The translations under genes were made by a program, and so were the position numbers. A stretch of 64,000 nt of DNA from Sphingomonas bacterium (GTDB taxonomy: Bacteria > Pseudomonadota > Alphaproteobacteria > Sphingomonadales > Sphingomonadaceae): contig NZ_CAHJWJ010000006.1 in NCBI RefSeq assembly GCF_903642285.1, positions 62,001-126,000 on the forward strand, in the 5' to 3' direction. The notes under the pieces were generated by a model. It saw only the letters and a program-made list of their open reading frames with translations. It had not been told where the DNA came from and did not search any database. Positions 1 to 8,363 of the stretch are shown piece by piece; positions within the stretch are counted from its first letter, which is position 1, and each line of letters begins with the position of its first letter.

Positions 1-112
1 GATAACTGGCCTGCGCGCCGGTCATCGCTTCGGCGCCGGTCGTCCAGTCGTCGGGGTTCTTTTCGGCATTGCCGGTCGGGTGATCCTTGGGATTGGCGTG
101 GCTGTCGGTCAT
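1..112 (-). CDS. DUF3072-like protein, N-terminal part only
   Basis: Only the first 37 residues are in the window and the gene runs off the left edge. The peptide begins MTDSHANPKDHPTGNAEKNP and continues with a DDW...MTGAQASY stretch. From memory this resembles the short DUF3072 family, whose members carry a MTGAQASYL motif. The family has no known biochemical function. It lies 51 bp downstream of alanine dehydrogenase on the same strand, so it could be cotranscribed with it. The start is the ATG at 112-110. Confidence 0.6.
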   Translation of the reverse strand, partial: MTDSHANPKDHPTGNAEKNPDDWTTGAEAMTGAQASY

Positions 113-163
113 CGGTGATTCCTTTCGCCCGTACCAACCCCGGTGTTCCGCGTTCGTTCCGTG

Positions 164-1270
164 TCAGGCGGCCCAAGCCTCGAACGGTAAACCCAGATCA
201 TCCGCGACCGCCTTGTACGCGATCTTGCCCTTGTAGACGTTCAACCCGTCGGCGAGGTGCGGGTCGGCCTGCATTGCGGCTTCCGCGCCCAGATTGGCGA
301 GTTTCAGCGCGAATGGCAGCGTCGCGTTGTTGAGCGCGAACGCCGAGGTGCGGGCGACCGCGCCGGGCATGTTGGCGACGCAATAATGGATCACGCCGTC
401 GACCTCGAACACCGGATTCTCATGCGTCGTCGCGTGGCTGGTCTCGAAACAGCCGCCCTGGTCGATCGCGATGTCGACCAGCACGGAGCCGCGCTTCATC
501 GTCTTCAGCATCTCGCGTGTCACCAATTTCGGCGCCGCGGCCCCCGGCACCAGCACCGCACCGATGACGAGATGCGCTTGGCGGACCGCCGCCGCGATCG
601 CCGCCTTCGAAGCGTAGGCGGTCTTGATCTGGCTGGAGAAGAACATGTCGAGTTCGGCCAGCCGGTCGTTCGAAATATCGTAGATCGTGACATCCGCGCG
701 CATCCCGACCGCCATCTGCGCGGCGTTGACGCCCGAGACGCCGCCGCCGAGGATCGCGACCTTGGCGGGCGCGACGCCGGGCACGCCGCCCAGCAGGACG
801 CCGCGACCGCCCTGTTCCTTCTCCAGATAATGCGCGCCGACCTGCACCGACATTCGCCCCGCGACCTCGGACATCGGCTTCAGCAGCGGCAGTCCGCGGC
901 GGCCGTCGGTGACGGTTTCATAGGCGATGCACGTCGCGCCCGACGCCATCAGCCCCTCCGCCTGCGGCTTGTCGGCGGCGAGATGGAGATAGGTGAACAA
1001 CAAATGCCGCGGCTCGAGCAGCGCGATCTCGCCGGCTTGCGGTTCCTTGACCTTCACGATCATGTCGGCGGCGGCGAACACCGCTTGCGGATCGGACAGG
1101 ATCGTCGCGCCCGACGCGACATAGTCCGCGTCCTCGAAATCGATCCCCGTGCCGGCCATCGTCTCGACGACGACCTCATGTCCCGCGGCGACCAGTTCGG
1201 CCACCGACGGCGGCGTCAGCCCGACGCGATATTCGTGGTTCTTGATTTCCTTGGGTACGCCGACTCGCAT
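164..1270 (-). CDS. ald: alanine dehydrogenase
   Basis: 368 aa, the usual length for the family. It catalyses reversible NAD-dependent oxidative deamination of L-alanine to pyruvate and ammonia in the cytoplasm. The N terminus MRVGVPKEIKN...YRVGLTP is the alanine dehydrogenase/PNT signature. R15, K75 and H96 sit where the family places its pyruvate-binding and catalytic residues. The Rossmann glycine motif GGGVSG is at about 175-180. The frame stays open for 16 Arg-rich codons upstream, but these do not resemble the family, so the ATG at 1270 is taken as the start. It is divergent from kup, with a 167-bp shared promoter region. Confidence 0.96.
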   Translation of the reverse strand: MRVGVPKEIKNHEYRVGLTPPSVAELVAAGHEVVVETMAGTGIDFEDADYVASGATILSDPQAVFAAADMIVKVKEPQAGEIALLEPRHLLFTYLHLAADKPQAEGLMASGATCIAYETVTDGRRGLPLLKPMSEVAGRMSVQVGAHYLEKEQGGRGVLLGGVPGVAPAKVAILGGGVSGVNAAQMAVGMRADVTIYDISNDRLAELDMFFSSQIKTAYASKAAIAAAVRQAHLVIGAVLVPGAAAPKLVTREMLKTMKRGSVLVDIAIDQGGCFETSHATTHENPVFEVDGVIHYCVANMPGAVARTSAFALNNATLPFALKLANLGAEAAMQADPHLADGLNVYKGKIAYKAVADDLGLPFEAWAA

Positions 1271-1437
1271 CGCTTCGCTCCGAATGATCTGTCGCCGCCG
1301 CCTATAACGACGCCGCACCGGCGTGTCCCCGTTGCAGTGCCTCGAGGGCCTGTTATGGAGGGTGAAACCGGGCTAGGGGGCTAGTCAGCCAACGCCATGA
1401 TATCGCACGCCAAACTTCGCGGCCAGCCGCACCGCCG

Positions 1438-3351
1438 GTGACCGACTCGCCATCCCCGGCCGTGCCGGACCTGCCCGCGGGCCCGTCGGAGGGTCGCAGC
1501 GGGCTGACGAAGCTGGCGGTCGGCGCGGTCGGCGTCGTGTTCGGTGATATCGGCACCAGCCCGTTATACGCATTCCGCGAAACCTTTTCCGGGCACCATG
1601 CGCTCGCGGTCGATCCGCTGCACATCATGGGCGTCATCAGCCTGATCTTCTGGTCGATGATGATCGTGGTGACCTTCAAATATGTCGCCATCATCATGCG
1701 TGCGGACAATCGTGGTGAGGGCGGCAGCCTGGCGCTGCTGGCGCTGGTGTCGGGACGCACGAAGACTCGCCGCTGGAGCCAGGGTATCGCGATGCTCGCC
1801 GTCTTCGCGACGGCGTTGTTCTTCGGCGACAGCATGATCACGCCGGCGGTGTCGGTGGTATCGGCGGTCGAGGGGCTGAGCGTCGTCTCGCCGACGTTCG
1901 GCGCGCTCGTGCTGCCGGCCGCGGTCGTCGTCCTGCTGTGCCTGTTCTCGATCCAGCGGAACGGGACCGCGCGGGTCGGTTATTATTTCGGGCCGGTCAT
2001 GCTCCTCTATTTCGCGACGATCGCGGTGCTCGGCGTGTTCAGCATCGTGAAGACGCCGTTCGTTCTCCTGGCGCTGTCGCCGCATTATGCCGTCGCGTTC
2101 TTCGTTCGCGATCCGGTGCGCGCGTTCCTGGCATTGGGATCGGTGGTGCTGGCGGTCGCGGGGGCGGAGGCGCTGTATTCGGACATGGGGCATTTCGGAC
2201 GGCGGCCGATCGGAATTTCCTGGCTGTTCTTCGTCCTGCCGGCGCTGATGCTGAATTATATGGGGCAGGGCGCGCTGCTGCTGCGCGAAGGCATGTCGGT
2301 GCTGCATAACCCCTTCTACGAACTGGCACCGGACAGGCTGCAGCTGCCGCTCGTTCTGCTCGCCACCGCCGCAGCGGTGATCGCCAGCCAAGCGGTGATC
2401 TCGGGCGTGTTCTCCGTCACGCAGCAGGCGATCCAGCTCGGCTTCATGCCGCGACTTCGGATCGAACATACCAGTGCGGTGACGGTCGGGCAGATCTACA
2501 TCCCGGTCGTCAACTGGCTGCTCGTGACCATGGTGATCCTGCTCGTCATCTTCTTCCGGACGTCGTCGAACCTGACCAATGCCTATGGGATCGCGGTGAC
2601 AGGCGCGATGTTGATCGACACCTGCATGCTCGGCATCGTGCTGACGCGGCTGTGGCATTGGCCGAAGATCGCCGCGCTGCCGCTGCTCGCGCTGTTCTTC
2701 GTGGTCGACGGCGCGTATTTCACTGCGAACCTGACCAAGGTGCCGTCTGGCGGCTGGTTCCCGTTGCTCGTCGGCTTGGTCATGTTCACGATCCTGACGA
2801 CCTGGTCGAAGGGGCGCGAGCTGATGGTCGACCGGATGCGCGAAGCGGCAATGCCGATGAGGGTCTTCATCGGTTCCGCCGCCGGCTCCGCATCGCGCGT
2901 GCCCGGCACCGCTGTATTCATGACGTCGAGCGCGGACGGCGTACCGCACGCGCTGCTGCATAACCTGAAGCACAACAAGATCCTGCACGAACGAGTCATC
3001 CTGCTGACGGTAAAGATCGTCGACCGGCCCTATTGGCCCGAGGACGACCGGTCGACGCTGGAAAGCCTGGGCGAGGGCTTCCACCGTATGGTCCTTCGCT
3101 ACGGGTTCATGGAGGAGCCCGACGTGCCCGCCGCGCTGCGCCTGGTCAGCGGATGCGGCGCGGCGTTCAAGATGATGGACACGAGCTTCTTCCTGTCGCG
3201 CCAGACGCTGCTCGCGGCCGACCGGCCGGGCATGATGATCTGGCGCGAGAAGCTGTTCGCGTGGATGCTGCGCAACGCGGAAAGCGCGATGGAGTTCTTC
3301 CGCCTGCCGACCAACCGGGTCGTCGAACTTGGTAGCCAGGTCGAGATTTGA
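1438..3351 (+). CDS. kup: KUP-family potassium uptake transporter
   Basis: 637 aa, inner-membrane K+ uptake protein, probably a K+/H+ symporter by family knowledge. The family hallmark [11 protein letters not shown] lies near residues 36-46. About twelve hydrophobic segments follow, then a hydrophilic C-terminal domain from about residue 480. The start is a GTG at 1438, giving [15 protein letters not shown] before the conserved core; no strong Shine-Dalgarno is seen. Its TGA overlaps the TTG start of the next gene (TTGA), suggesting translational coupling. Confidence 0.95.
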   Translation: MTDSPSPAVPDLPAGPSEGRSGLTKLAVGAVGVVFGDIGTSPLYAFRETFSGHHALAVDPLHIMGVISLIFWSMMIVVTFKYVAIIMRADNRGEGGSLALLALVSGRTKTRRWSQGIAMLAVFATALFFGDSMITPAVSVVSAVEGLSVVSPTFGALVLPAAVVVLLCLFSIQRNGTARVGYYFGPVMLLYFATIAVLGVFSIVKTPFVLLALSPHYAVAFFVRDPVRAFLALGSVVLAVAGAEALYSDMGHFGRRPIGISWLFFVLPALMLNYMGQGALLLREGMSVLHNPFYELAPDRLQLPLVLLATAAAVIASQAVISGVFSVTQQAIQLGFMPRLRIEHTSAVTVGQIYIPVVNWLLVTMVILLVIFFRTSSNLTNAYGIAVTGAMLIDTCMLGIVLTRLWHWPKIAALPLLALFFVVDGAYFTANLTKVPSGGWFPLLVGLVMFTILTTWSKGRELMVDRMREAAMPMRVFIGSAAGSASRVPGTAVFMTSSADGVPHALLHNLKHNKILHERVILLTVKIVDRPYWPEDDRSTLESLGEGFHRMVLRYGFMEEPDVPAALRLVSGCGAAFKMMDTSFFLSRQTLLAADRPGMMIWREKLFAWMLRNAESAMEFFRLPTNRVVELGSQVEI

Positions 3352-3863
3352 GCGACCTGGTTCCGGCCCCGATCATCGTCACCGCGCTGTTCGGTCGCGC
3401 GGACACCGCCTTTTTCGACACGATGCGGCGGACGCATTTTCCGCCCGAGCGCAACCGGCTCGACGCGCATCTGACGCTGTTTCATCATCTGCCGCCGTCG
3501 ATGGTGCAGGAACTGAAGCACCGGCTGACCGGCGAGACGCGGGGCGTGCACGCGCCGGTGGCGCGGGTGAGCGGGCTGATGTCGCTTGGTCGCGGGGTCG
3601 CCTACCGGATCGACTCGCCGGACCTCCTGGCCCTCCGCGCGCGGTTGGCGGACGCTTTCACGGGTATGCTGACGCCGCAGGATGCGGGCGGCTGGCGGCC
3701 GCACGTCACCATCCAGAACAAGGTCGCGCCGCCGGTCGCCAAGGTCCTGCTCGCCACGCTGTCGCAGGGGTTCGTGGTGCGCGACGTCGAGATCGCGGGG
3801 CTGGGCGCGTGGTGGTATCGCGGCGGGCCGTGGGAGCCGCTGTCGCACCACATGTTCGCTTGA
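3348..3863 (+). CDS. 2'-5' RNA ligase-like (2H phosphoesterase) protein
   Basis: 171 aa. The two histidine motifs of the 2H phosphoesterase/RNA ligase superfamily are present: [10 protein letters not shown] at about residue 41 and HVTIQNK at about residue 120. The family includes ThpR, which ligates or opens 2',5' RNA linkages and cyclic phosphates; the true substrate here is unknown. The start is the TTG at 3348, overlapping the kup stop. A start elsewhere would lose the N-terminal beta strand [13 protein letters not shown]. Confidence 0.8.
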   Translation: MSDLVPAPIIVTALFGRADTAFFDTMRRTHFPPERNRLDAHLTLFHHLPPSMVQELKHRLTGETRGVHAPVARVSGLMSLGRGVAYRIDSPDLLALRARLADAFTGMLTPQDAGGWRPHVTIQNKVAPPVAKVLLATLSQGFVVRDVEIAGLGAWWYRGGPWEPLSHHMFA

Positions 3864-3918
3864 CCGGTTACGGCACCGTTCCTATAGCCCGCGCCTCGCG
3901 AGTGCGGGCCCGTGTCGG

Positions 3919-3995
3919 GGCGAAGTAGCTCAGCTGGTTAGAGCACGGGAATCATAATCCTGGGGTCGGGGGTTCAAGTCCCTCCTTCGCTACCA
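3919..3995 (+). tRNA. tRNA-Met (CAT), elongator
   Basis: 77-nt cloverleaf. The acceptor GGCGAAG pairs with CTTCGCT (G1 pairs with T72 as a wobble). The D arm is GCTC/GAGC. The anticodon stem CGGGA/TCCTG encloses the loop ATCATAA (anticodon CAT). The T loop is TTCAAGT and CCA is encoded. It lacks the initiator C1-A72 mismatch and the three G-C pairs of the initiator anticodon stem, and it resembles alphaproteobacterial elongator tRNA-Met. Its last 22 bases overlap the 3' end of fdhD on the other strand. Confidence 0.95.
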
Positions 3996-4783
3996 CGCGC
4001 GAATATCGCGTACGGATCGACCACTGCAAGTGCCGCATCCGGTCGCGCCAGCGCGATCAGGGTAAGCCCGTGCGCGCGTGCATGATCGATCGCCATCGTG
4101 GTCGGCGCGGAGATGCCGACCAGCATCGGCGCGCGCGCGACCAGCGCCTTGTCCACCATCTCGAAGCTCAGCCGCGAGGTTACGAGGACGAACCCGTCGA
4201 CCGCGCGGCGATCGATCGCCAGCCAGCCGATCAGCTTGTCGAGCGCGTTGTGTCGGCCGACATCCTCGAAGGTCGCGACGATGGTGCCGGTCGGATCGCA
4301 TGCGGCGGCACCATGGACCGCGCCGGTGGCGGCGTTCAGCGGTTGACGCGCGCGAAGGTGGTCGAGCGCGGCGAAGATCGCGCCTTTGCCGGCGACCGGC
4401 GGCGGCGCGGGGGCGGCAACCGGACGCTGGACCTGCTCGAGGCCGGCGATCCCGCATAGCCCGCAGGCGGTATCGCTGGTCCGGTGGCGGACTCGGTCGT
4501 GGATCCGCCCCTTGCACCGATCGTGCAGCGTCACGCGGACGATCCACCCCGCCTCGGCTTCGAACGGATCGACATCGACGACGTCGTCGATCGTGTCGGC
4601 CAGCCGCTCGGTCAGCGCGAAGCCGGTCGCGAAAGCTTCGAGGTCTGAAGGCGTCGCCATCATGACGGCATAGCCGACGCCGTCGACTTCGATTGCGACT
4701 GGCGCTTCGACCGCGACCGCGCGGATTGCCTTATCGGCTCGATCATGGTGGATGATCCGTACCGGTTCGTCGCGCCGGGTCAC
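3974..4783 (-). CDS. fdhD: formate dehydrogenase accessory sulfurtransferase FdhD
   Basis: 269 aa. FdhD transfers sulfur from the cysteine desulfurase IscS to the molybdenum cofactor bound for formate dehydrogenase. The CGLC motif that matches the family sulfur-relay cysteines is at 107-110. Later conserved blocks are EDVGRHNALDKLIG, VTSRLSFEMV and VGISAPTTMAI. The start is the GTG at 4783, overlapping the mobA stop (GTGA), which indicates a coupled two-gene operon. The last codons and the TGA lie antisense to the 3' end of tRNA-Met. No formate dehydrogenase gene is in the window. Confidence 0.93.
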   Translation of the reverse strand: MTRRDEPVRIIHHDRADKAIRAVAVEAPVAIEVDGVGYAVMMATPSDLEAFATGFALTERLADTIDDVVDVDPFEAEAGWIVRVTLHDRCKGRIHDRVRHRTSDTACGLCGIAGLEQVQRPVAAPAPPPVAGKGAIFAALDHLRARQPLNAATGAVHGAAACDPTGTIVATFEDVGRHNALDKLIGWLAIDRRAVDGFVLVTSRLSFEMVDKALVARAPMLVGISAPTTMAIDHARAHGLTLIALARPDAALAVVDPYAIFARGSEGGT

Positions 4784-5406
4784 AGCGCGAGCAAGTCCGC
4801 GGGGGTGTTGACGTTGGCGATCGGCTGAGGCGACTCGATCGGGATCGCCCCGATCGTGCGGGCCCATGACCGAATGGAAGGGCCGACCTTGAAGTTGACG
4901 GGCGCGCCTTTCCCGCCGTTCGTATCGAGCGATGTCGAGATACGCCCGATTTCCGCCGAGCAAGGTTTCTCGACGTCGCTGGGAACGAACGGTGTCAGGA
5001 TCATCGTTTCGGTGAGCAGCGCGAACAGTCGGTCCAGTGCCGATACCGGCCAATGCCCCAGCACCGGTGCCCCCGCGCAGTACGCCGGTGCCCGTACCAG
5101 CAGCGCTTCGATCAAGCCGCCCGGCAAGCGCGGCATGTCGCAAGCAATTGTCAGCACGCTATCGAACCCCGACCGCGCGGCATGATCCAGCGCCGCCGCG
5201 ATCCCACCGAGCGGCCCCAGCCCCGACGCAGGCACATCCGCAATCCCGCCAGCGCCACCGACCCGGATCACCGCTTCAACGAACGGCGCGATCGCAGCGG
5301 TCGCGTGGTTTGCCAGCGTCATCCCGTCGAACAGCGCCGCACCCTTGTCGGACCCGAAGCGCGACGATCGCCCGCCAGCCAACACCGCGCCCATCGTTCT
5401 CGTCAT
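4780..5406 (-). CDS. mobA: molybdenum cofactor guanylyltransferase MobA, with in-frame repeat insertion
   Basis: 208 aa. MobA attaches GMP from GTP to molybdopterin to form Mo-molybdopterin guanine dinucleotide. The nucleotide-binding signature AVLAGGRSSRFGSDK is at 7-21, LGPLGGI at about 63-69, CDMP at 89-92 and the C-terminal NVNTPADL near the end. Between ALLTE (about 129-133) and GPSIRSWA (about 175), where MobA proteins normally run straight on, are roughly 40 extra residues. Residues 138-164 of these are encoded by a palindromic repeat (4916-4992). The frame is intact, so the protein may still work. It is translationally coupled to fdhD. Confidence 0.9.
   Translation of the reverse strand: MTRTMGAVLAGGRSSRFGSDKGAALFDGMTLANHATAAIAPFVEAVIRVGGAGGIADVPASGLGPLGGIAAALDHAARSGFDSVLTIACDMPRLPGGLIEALLVRAPAYCAGAPVLGHWPVSALDRLFALLTETMILTPFVPSDVEKPCSAEIGRISTSLDTNGGKGAPVNFKVGPSIRSWARTIGAIPIESPQPIANVNTPADLLAL
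4916..4992. repeat. palindromic repeat inside mobA (CCGTTCG/GTCGA type)
   Basis: 77-bp imperfect palindrome. The 28-bp left arm (4916-4943) begins CCGTTCGTATCGAGCGATG. The right arm (4965-4992) ends GCTGGGAACGAACGG. The arms match at 23 of 28 positions with a 21-nt centre. It resembles repeats dispersed between genes in sphingomonad genomes, but here it is translated in frame as part of MobA. Confidence 0.88.
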
Positions 5407-5486
5407 TTACCCTCTCCGTCGGCACGCCATTCAAATCCGCCTGCCAAGCGCCTAGATCAAGTACCAAGACGAACAGGAAACGATCG

Positions 5487-6455
5487 ATGACCACCCACAC
5501 CACCCGCATGCTCGTCCTCGGCTCAGGACCGGCGGGGCTGTCCGCCGCGATCTACGGCGCGCGGGCCGGCATGGCACCGATCGTCGTGCAGGGGATCCAG
5601 CCCGGCGGGCAGTTGACGACCACCACCGATGTCGAGAACTACCCCGGCTTCGCCGACGTCATCCAGGGGCCGTGGCTGATGGCGCAAATGCAGAAACAGG
5701 CGGAGCATGTCGGCACGCGGATGATGTGGGACACGATCGTCTCGGTCGATTTGACCCGCCGCCCGTTCCGCCTGACCGGCGACGGCGGCGATATATACGA
5801 AGGCGACGTCCTGGTCATCGCGACGGGCGCGCAGGCGAAATGGCTCGGCCTCGACAGCGAGGAGCCGATGAAGGGCAAGGGCGTCAGCGCCTGCGCGACC
5901 TGCGACGGCTTCTTCTACCGCGGCAAGAAGGTCGCGGTGATCGGCGGCGGCAATACCGCGGTCGAGGAGGCGTTGTACCTCACCAACCATTCCCCCGACG
6001 TGACGCTGATCCACCGTCGCGACACGCTGCGCGCGGAGCGGATCCTTCAGGACCGGCTGTTCGCGCACAAAGGCGTGCGAGTGCTGTGGAACAAGGAAGT
6101 CCGCGGCTTCGTCGATGGCGGCGGCACCGCCGGGCTGGTTGCGCTGGACTTGGAGGACACGGTTACGGGCGAACATAGCCGGCTGGCCGTCGACGGCGGC
6201 TTCGTCGCGATCGGGCACCATCCGGCGACCGAGCTGTTTCGCGGGCATCTCGATCTCGACGCCGACGGCTATGTCGCGGTCGAGACGGGGTCGACCAAGA
6301 CCAGCGTACCTGGCGTGTTCGCGTGCGGCGACGTGGCGGACAAGATCTATCGCCAGGCGGTGACTGCGGCGGGGACGGGGTGCATGGCGGCGCTGGATGC
6401 CGAGCGTTTCCTCGCGGCGGCGGAGTTCGCGGAGATGCGGGAAGCGGCGGAGTAG
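5487..6455 (+). CDS. trxB: thioredoxin-disulfide reductase
   Basis: 322 aa, the normal length for the low-molecular-weight enzyme. It is a cytoplasmic flavoprotein that passes electrons from NADPH through FAD and a redox disulfide to thioredoxin. Visible are the FAD motif GSGPAG (12-17), redox motif CATC (136-139), NADPH motif GGGNTAVE (153-160) and the C-terminal FAD motif FACGDV. The start is the ATG at 5487 with AGGAAA just upstream. The frame extends far upstream, but that part is antisense to mobA and is not expected to be translated. It is divergent from mobA with an 80-bp intergenic region. Confidence 0.97.
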   Translation: MTTHTTRMLVLGSGPAGLSAAIYGARAGMAPIVVQGIQPGGQLTTTTDVENYPGFADVIQGPWLMAQMQKQAEHVGTRMMWDTIVSVDLTRRPFRLTGDGGDIYEGDVLVIATGAQAKWLGLDSEEPMKGKGVSACATCDGFFYRGKKVAVIGGGNTAVEEALYLTNHSPDVTLIHRRDTLRAERILQDRLFAHKGVRVLWNKEVRGFVDGGGTAGLVALDLEDTVTGEHSRLAVDGGFVAIGHHPATELFRGHLDLDADGYVAVETGSTKTSVPGVFACGDVADKIYRQAVTAAGTGCMAALDAERFLAAAEFAEMREAAE

Positions 6456-6462
6456 GGCGATT

Positions 6463-6541
6463 GTTCCCCCGCGAAGGCGGGGGCCCGGGGGCCACGGGCG
6501 GTGCATTCCGTGACCCTGGGCTCCTGCGTTCGCAGAAGAAC
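6463..6541. repeat. degenerate palindromic repeat between convergent genes
   Basis: Imperfect inverted repeat filling the gap between trxB and the convergent exosortase-associated hydrolase gene. The left half GTTCCCCCGCGAAGGCGGGG is answered about 50 bases later by CTGCGTTCGCAGAAGAAC. It looks like a decayed copy of the CCCCGGCGAAGGCCGGGG element seen elsewhere in the window. Each half can form a hairpin, so it may serve as a bidirectional terminator. Confidence 0.6.
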
Positions 6542-6549
6542 GGTGTGAC

Positions 6550-7323
6550 CTATAGCGCCGCCACGATCGCCGCCTCCAGCGCCGCCCCGTCCCCTGCGCG
6601 TGCGAAACTGTGCGAGTCGGTCGGGACGATCGTGGTGCGCGTTCCAAGCCGCCGGTGGCGTGCGGCATCGGCGAAGGTGATGGCGGTCGCATCACCTTTC
6701 GCGAGCACGATATGCGCTTCGGTATCCCAGTCGCGGATCGCGGCGATCACGTCGTCCGCCAGCGTCTGGGGTTGCGACGGCGTCGCAGCGATCTTGCGCA
6801 TTCCGCGAAGCGCCTTCCCGATATCGATCCCGCCCTTGAGCGCGCGCCACCACGTCGCGGGGTCGCGCAGTTGCTGCGTATAGCGCGCCCTGATCGCCGC
6901 GGCGGGGGGGAGGGTATCGTCATGCTGCACGACCCATGGATTGGCGAGGACGATCGCATCGATCCCCGCCGTCCGGCCGAACAGCGCGAGCGTGGTCGCC
7001 GCATCGCAATTGCCGAAGCCGACGATGCGCGCGACCTGCGGCGCGTGCGCGCGGAACGCGGCGACGGCGGCGATCAGATCGTCCTTCGTGCCGGTATAGC
7101 CGGTGTTCGTCCCGCTCGAGTCGCCGATCCCGCGGCGGTCGTAGCGGAATACGGGTATGCCGCGTGCGGCGAGCGACGCGGCGAGCAACGCCATGCCGCG
7201 GTGCGCCCCACTGCGGACTTCGTTGCCGCCGGACACGATCAGCAACCCGGTCGCGCCATCCGCCGCGTCGATCGACCCGAGCAGCCTGTCGCCGTTGCAG
7301 GGAAAGGCGATCAGCCTTCGCAT
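6550..7323 (-). CDS. exosortase A system-associated hydrolase 1 (alpha/beta-hydrolase fold)
   Basis: 257 aa. It matches the hydrolase 1 family found beside xrtA genes. Features are a GGNEVRSGAHRG oxyanion-type segment, FRYDRRGIGDSSG, and GFGNCDAATTLAL, where a cysteine replaces the usual nucleophilic serine (C at about residue 103). A C-terminal DSHSFAR supplies the likely catalytic histidine. The substrate is unknown; a thioester or polysaccharide-linked acyl group is possible. The start is the ATG at 7323, overlapping hydrolase 2 by 13 nt. The open frame upstream is Arg-rich shadow sequence. Confidence 0.8.
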   Translation of the reverse strand: MRRLIAFPCNGDRLLGSIDAADGATGLLIVSGGNEVRSGAHRGMALLAASLAARGIPVFRYDRRGIGDSSGTNTGYTGTKDDLIAAVAAFRAHAPQVARIVGFGNCDAATTLALFGRTAGIDAIVLANPWVVQHDDTLPPAAAIRARYTQQLRDPATWWRALKGGIDIGKALRGMRKIAATPSQPQTLADDVIAAIRDWDTEAHIVLAKGDATAITFADAARHRRLGTRTTIVPTDSHSFARAGDGAALEAAIVAAL

Positions 7324-8009
7324 GCTGCGATCCAGTCTGCGATATCGTCTGCAAGTATCTGCGATAGCGCGGCGTCGGTGCCCGGCTCGCTGCGGCGCCA
7401 TAGTGGGGCACCGTCGACCTTTCGATCGGCGGGTGCGGGGTCGGTCGACAGGCGGACGATGCGGCTCGGGCCGCTGGGCACGGCGATCGTCAGTTCGGCG
7501 AGCAGCCGGGGGCCGAGGAGATTGCCGGCGACCGCGACGGGCGTCGCGTCGTCGCCAAGCTGGCTTGATCTGCTGTCCGACTGCCTCATTCGCGACAGTT
7601 CGCGCAACATTGCGGGGCCGTCCTGGGGGGCGAGTTGCCAGCAGCCCGCGAGCCCAGCATCCCCATCCAATATCGCGCCGCTTCGGATCGTGACGGCGTA
7701 GCCGCGCCGACCGCCGCCGCCGCACGCGTGCCGAGCGGCGGCGGTGAACGCTGCCCGCATGTCCGCGAGCGTTGTCGTCTCCAGCGCGACCATGCTCTCC
7801 CCCTGTCCGGGCAGATCGGGTAGGGCACCGCCGATGCCCCGCACCGCCAGCGCCCGCAAAATCGCGACGACGAACGCCCGTGTCCGGTTCGCCTCCTCGA
7901 ACAGCGGTAGCGCTGCGATGACGACCGGCCCCTCATCCGGCCCGAACCGAAGCATCGCCTCGCGCCCGCACGCCGAGTCATAGCCGTCGATGCGTGGATC
8001 GCCGGTCAT
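7311..8009 (-). CDS. exosortase A system-associated hydrolase 2-like protein
   Basis: 232 aa. By position and by the segments LPLFEEANRTRAFVV and LPDLPGQGES, it corresponds to the second small hydrolase of XrtA loci. I cannot see a clear G-x-S-x-G nucleophile motif, and its middle is divergent and Gly/Arg-rich, so catalysis is uncertain. It lies 11 bp downstream of the acyl carrier protein gene and overlaps hydrolase 1, consistent with an ACP-hydrolase 2-hydrolase 1 operon. Confidence 0.6.
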   Translation of the reverse strand: MTGDPRIDGYDSACGREAMLRFGPDEGPVVIAALPLFEEANRTRAFVVAILRALAVRGIGGALPDLPGQGESMVALETTTLADMRAAFTAAARHACGGGGRRGYAVTIRSGAILDGDAGLAGCWQLAPQDGPAMLRELSRMRQSDSRSSQLGDDATPVAVAGNLLGPRLLAELTIAVPSGPSRIVRLSTDPAPADRKVDGAPLWRRSEPGTDAALSQILADDIADWIAACEG

Positions 8010-8020
8010 GCCGGCGGTCG

Positions 8021-8293
8021 TCAGGCCAGCGCCTTGGACGCGGCGAAGGCGGTCAGCGCACCGAACGTCTCCAGCATCTCGCCGTCCACCTCGTCGTCGT
8101 CAATGACGATGCCGAGCCGGTCCTCCAGCTCGGTCAGCACGCCGGCCACCGCCATCGAGTCGAGTTCGGGCAGCGCGCCGAACAACGGCGTTTCCGGATC
8201 AAAGGCGGCGACTCGCTCGGACGACAAGCCGAGAATATCCGCGAGCACCGCGCGCACCGTTTCGTCGACCAGTGTCTTGCCTTCGGGGATCAC
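8021..8293 (-). CDS. acyl carrier protein, exosortase A locus
   Basis: 90 aa phosphopantetheine carrier. The attachment motif is LDSM in GALPELDSMAVAGVLTELED, where the serine would carry 4'-phosphopantetheine. The rest is acidic and helical, as expected. The GTG at 8293 is the chosen start (VIPEGKTLVDETV...). It is divergent from the acyl ligase gene with 70 bp between them. The context suggests that the ligase loads this carrier and the two hydrolases act on the product; this is inference from gene order. Confidence 0.85.
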   Translation of the reverse strand: MIPEGKTLVDETVRAVLADILGLSSERVAAFDPETPLFGALPELDSMAVAGVLTELEDRLGIVIDDDEVDGEMLETFGALTAFAASKALA

Positions 8294-8363
8294 GCCGCCT
8301 CGCCTTCGTAGCCAAACGCCGCCCGTTAGAGCGCGGGGGTGAATTCGGCAACGGCTTGGCGCT

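Noticed and set aside
3919-3995. Initiator tRNA-fMet or tRNA-Ile(CAT)
   Set aside because: There is no C1-A72 mismatch or GGG/CCC anticodon stem for the initiator. The overall sequence matches alphaproteobacterial elongator tRNA-Met rather than tRNA-Ile2.
4780-5406. mobA as a pseudogene broken by a repeat
   Set aside because: The frame is continuous on both sides of the repeat and the N- and C-terminal family motifs are present, so it is reported as intact with an insertion.
5523-6695. 390-aa open frame antisense to trxB
   Set aside because: It mirrors trxB exactly, is rich in Arg/His/Asp as expected for a GC-rich shadow frame, and has no family features.
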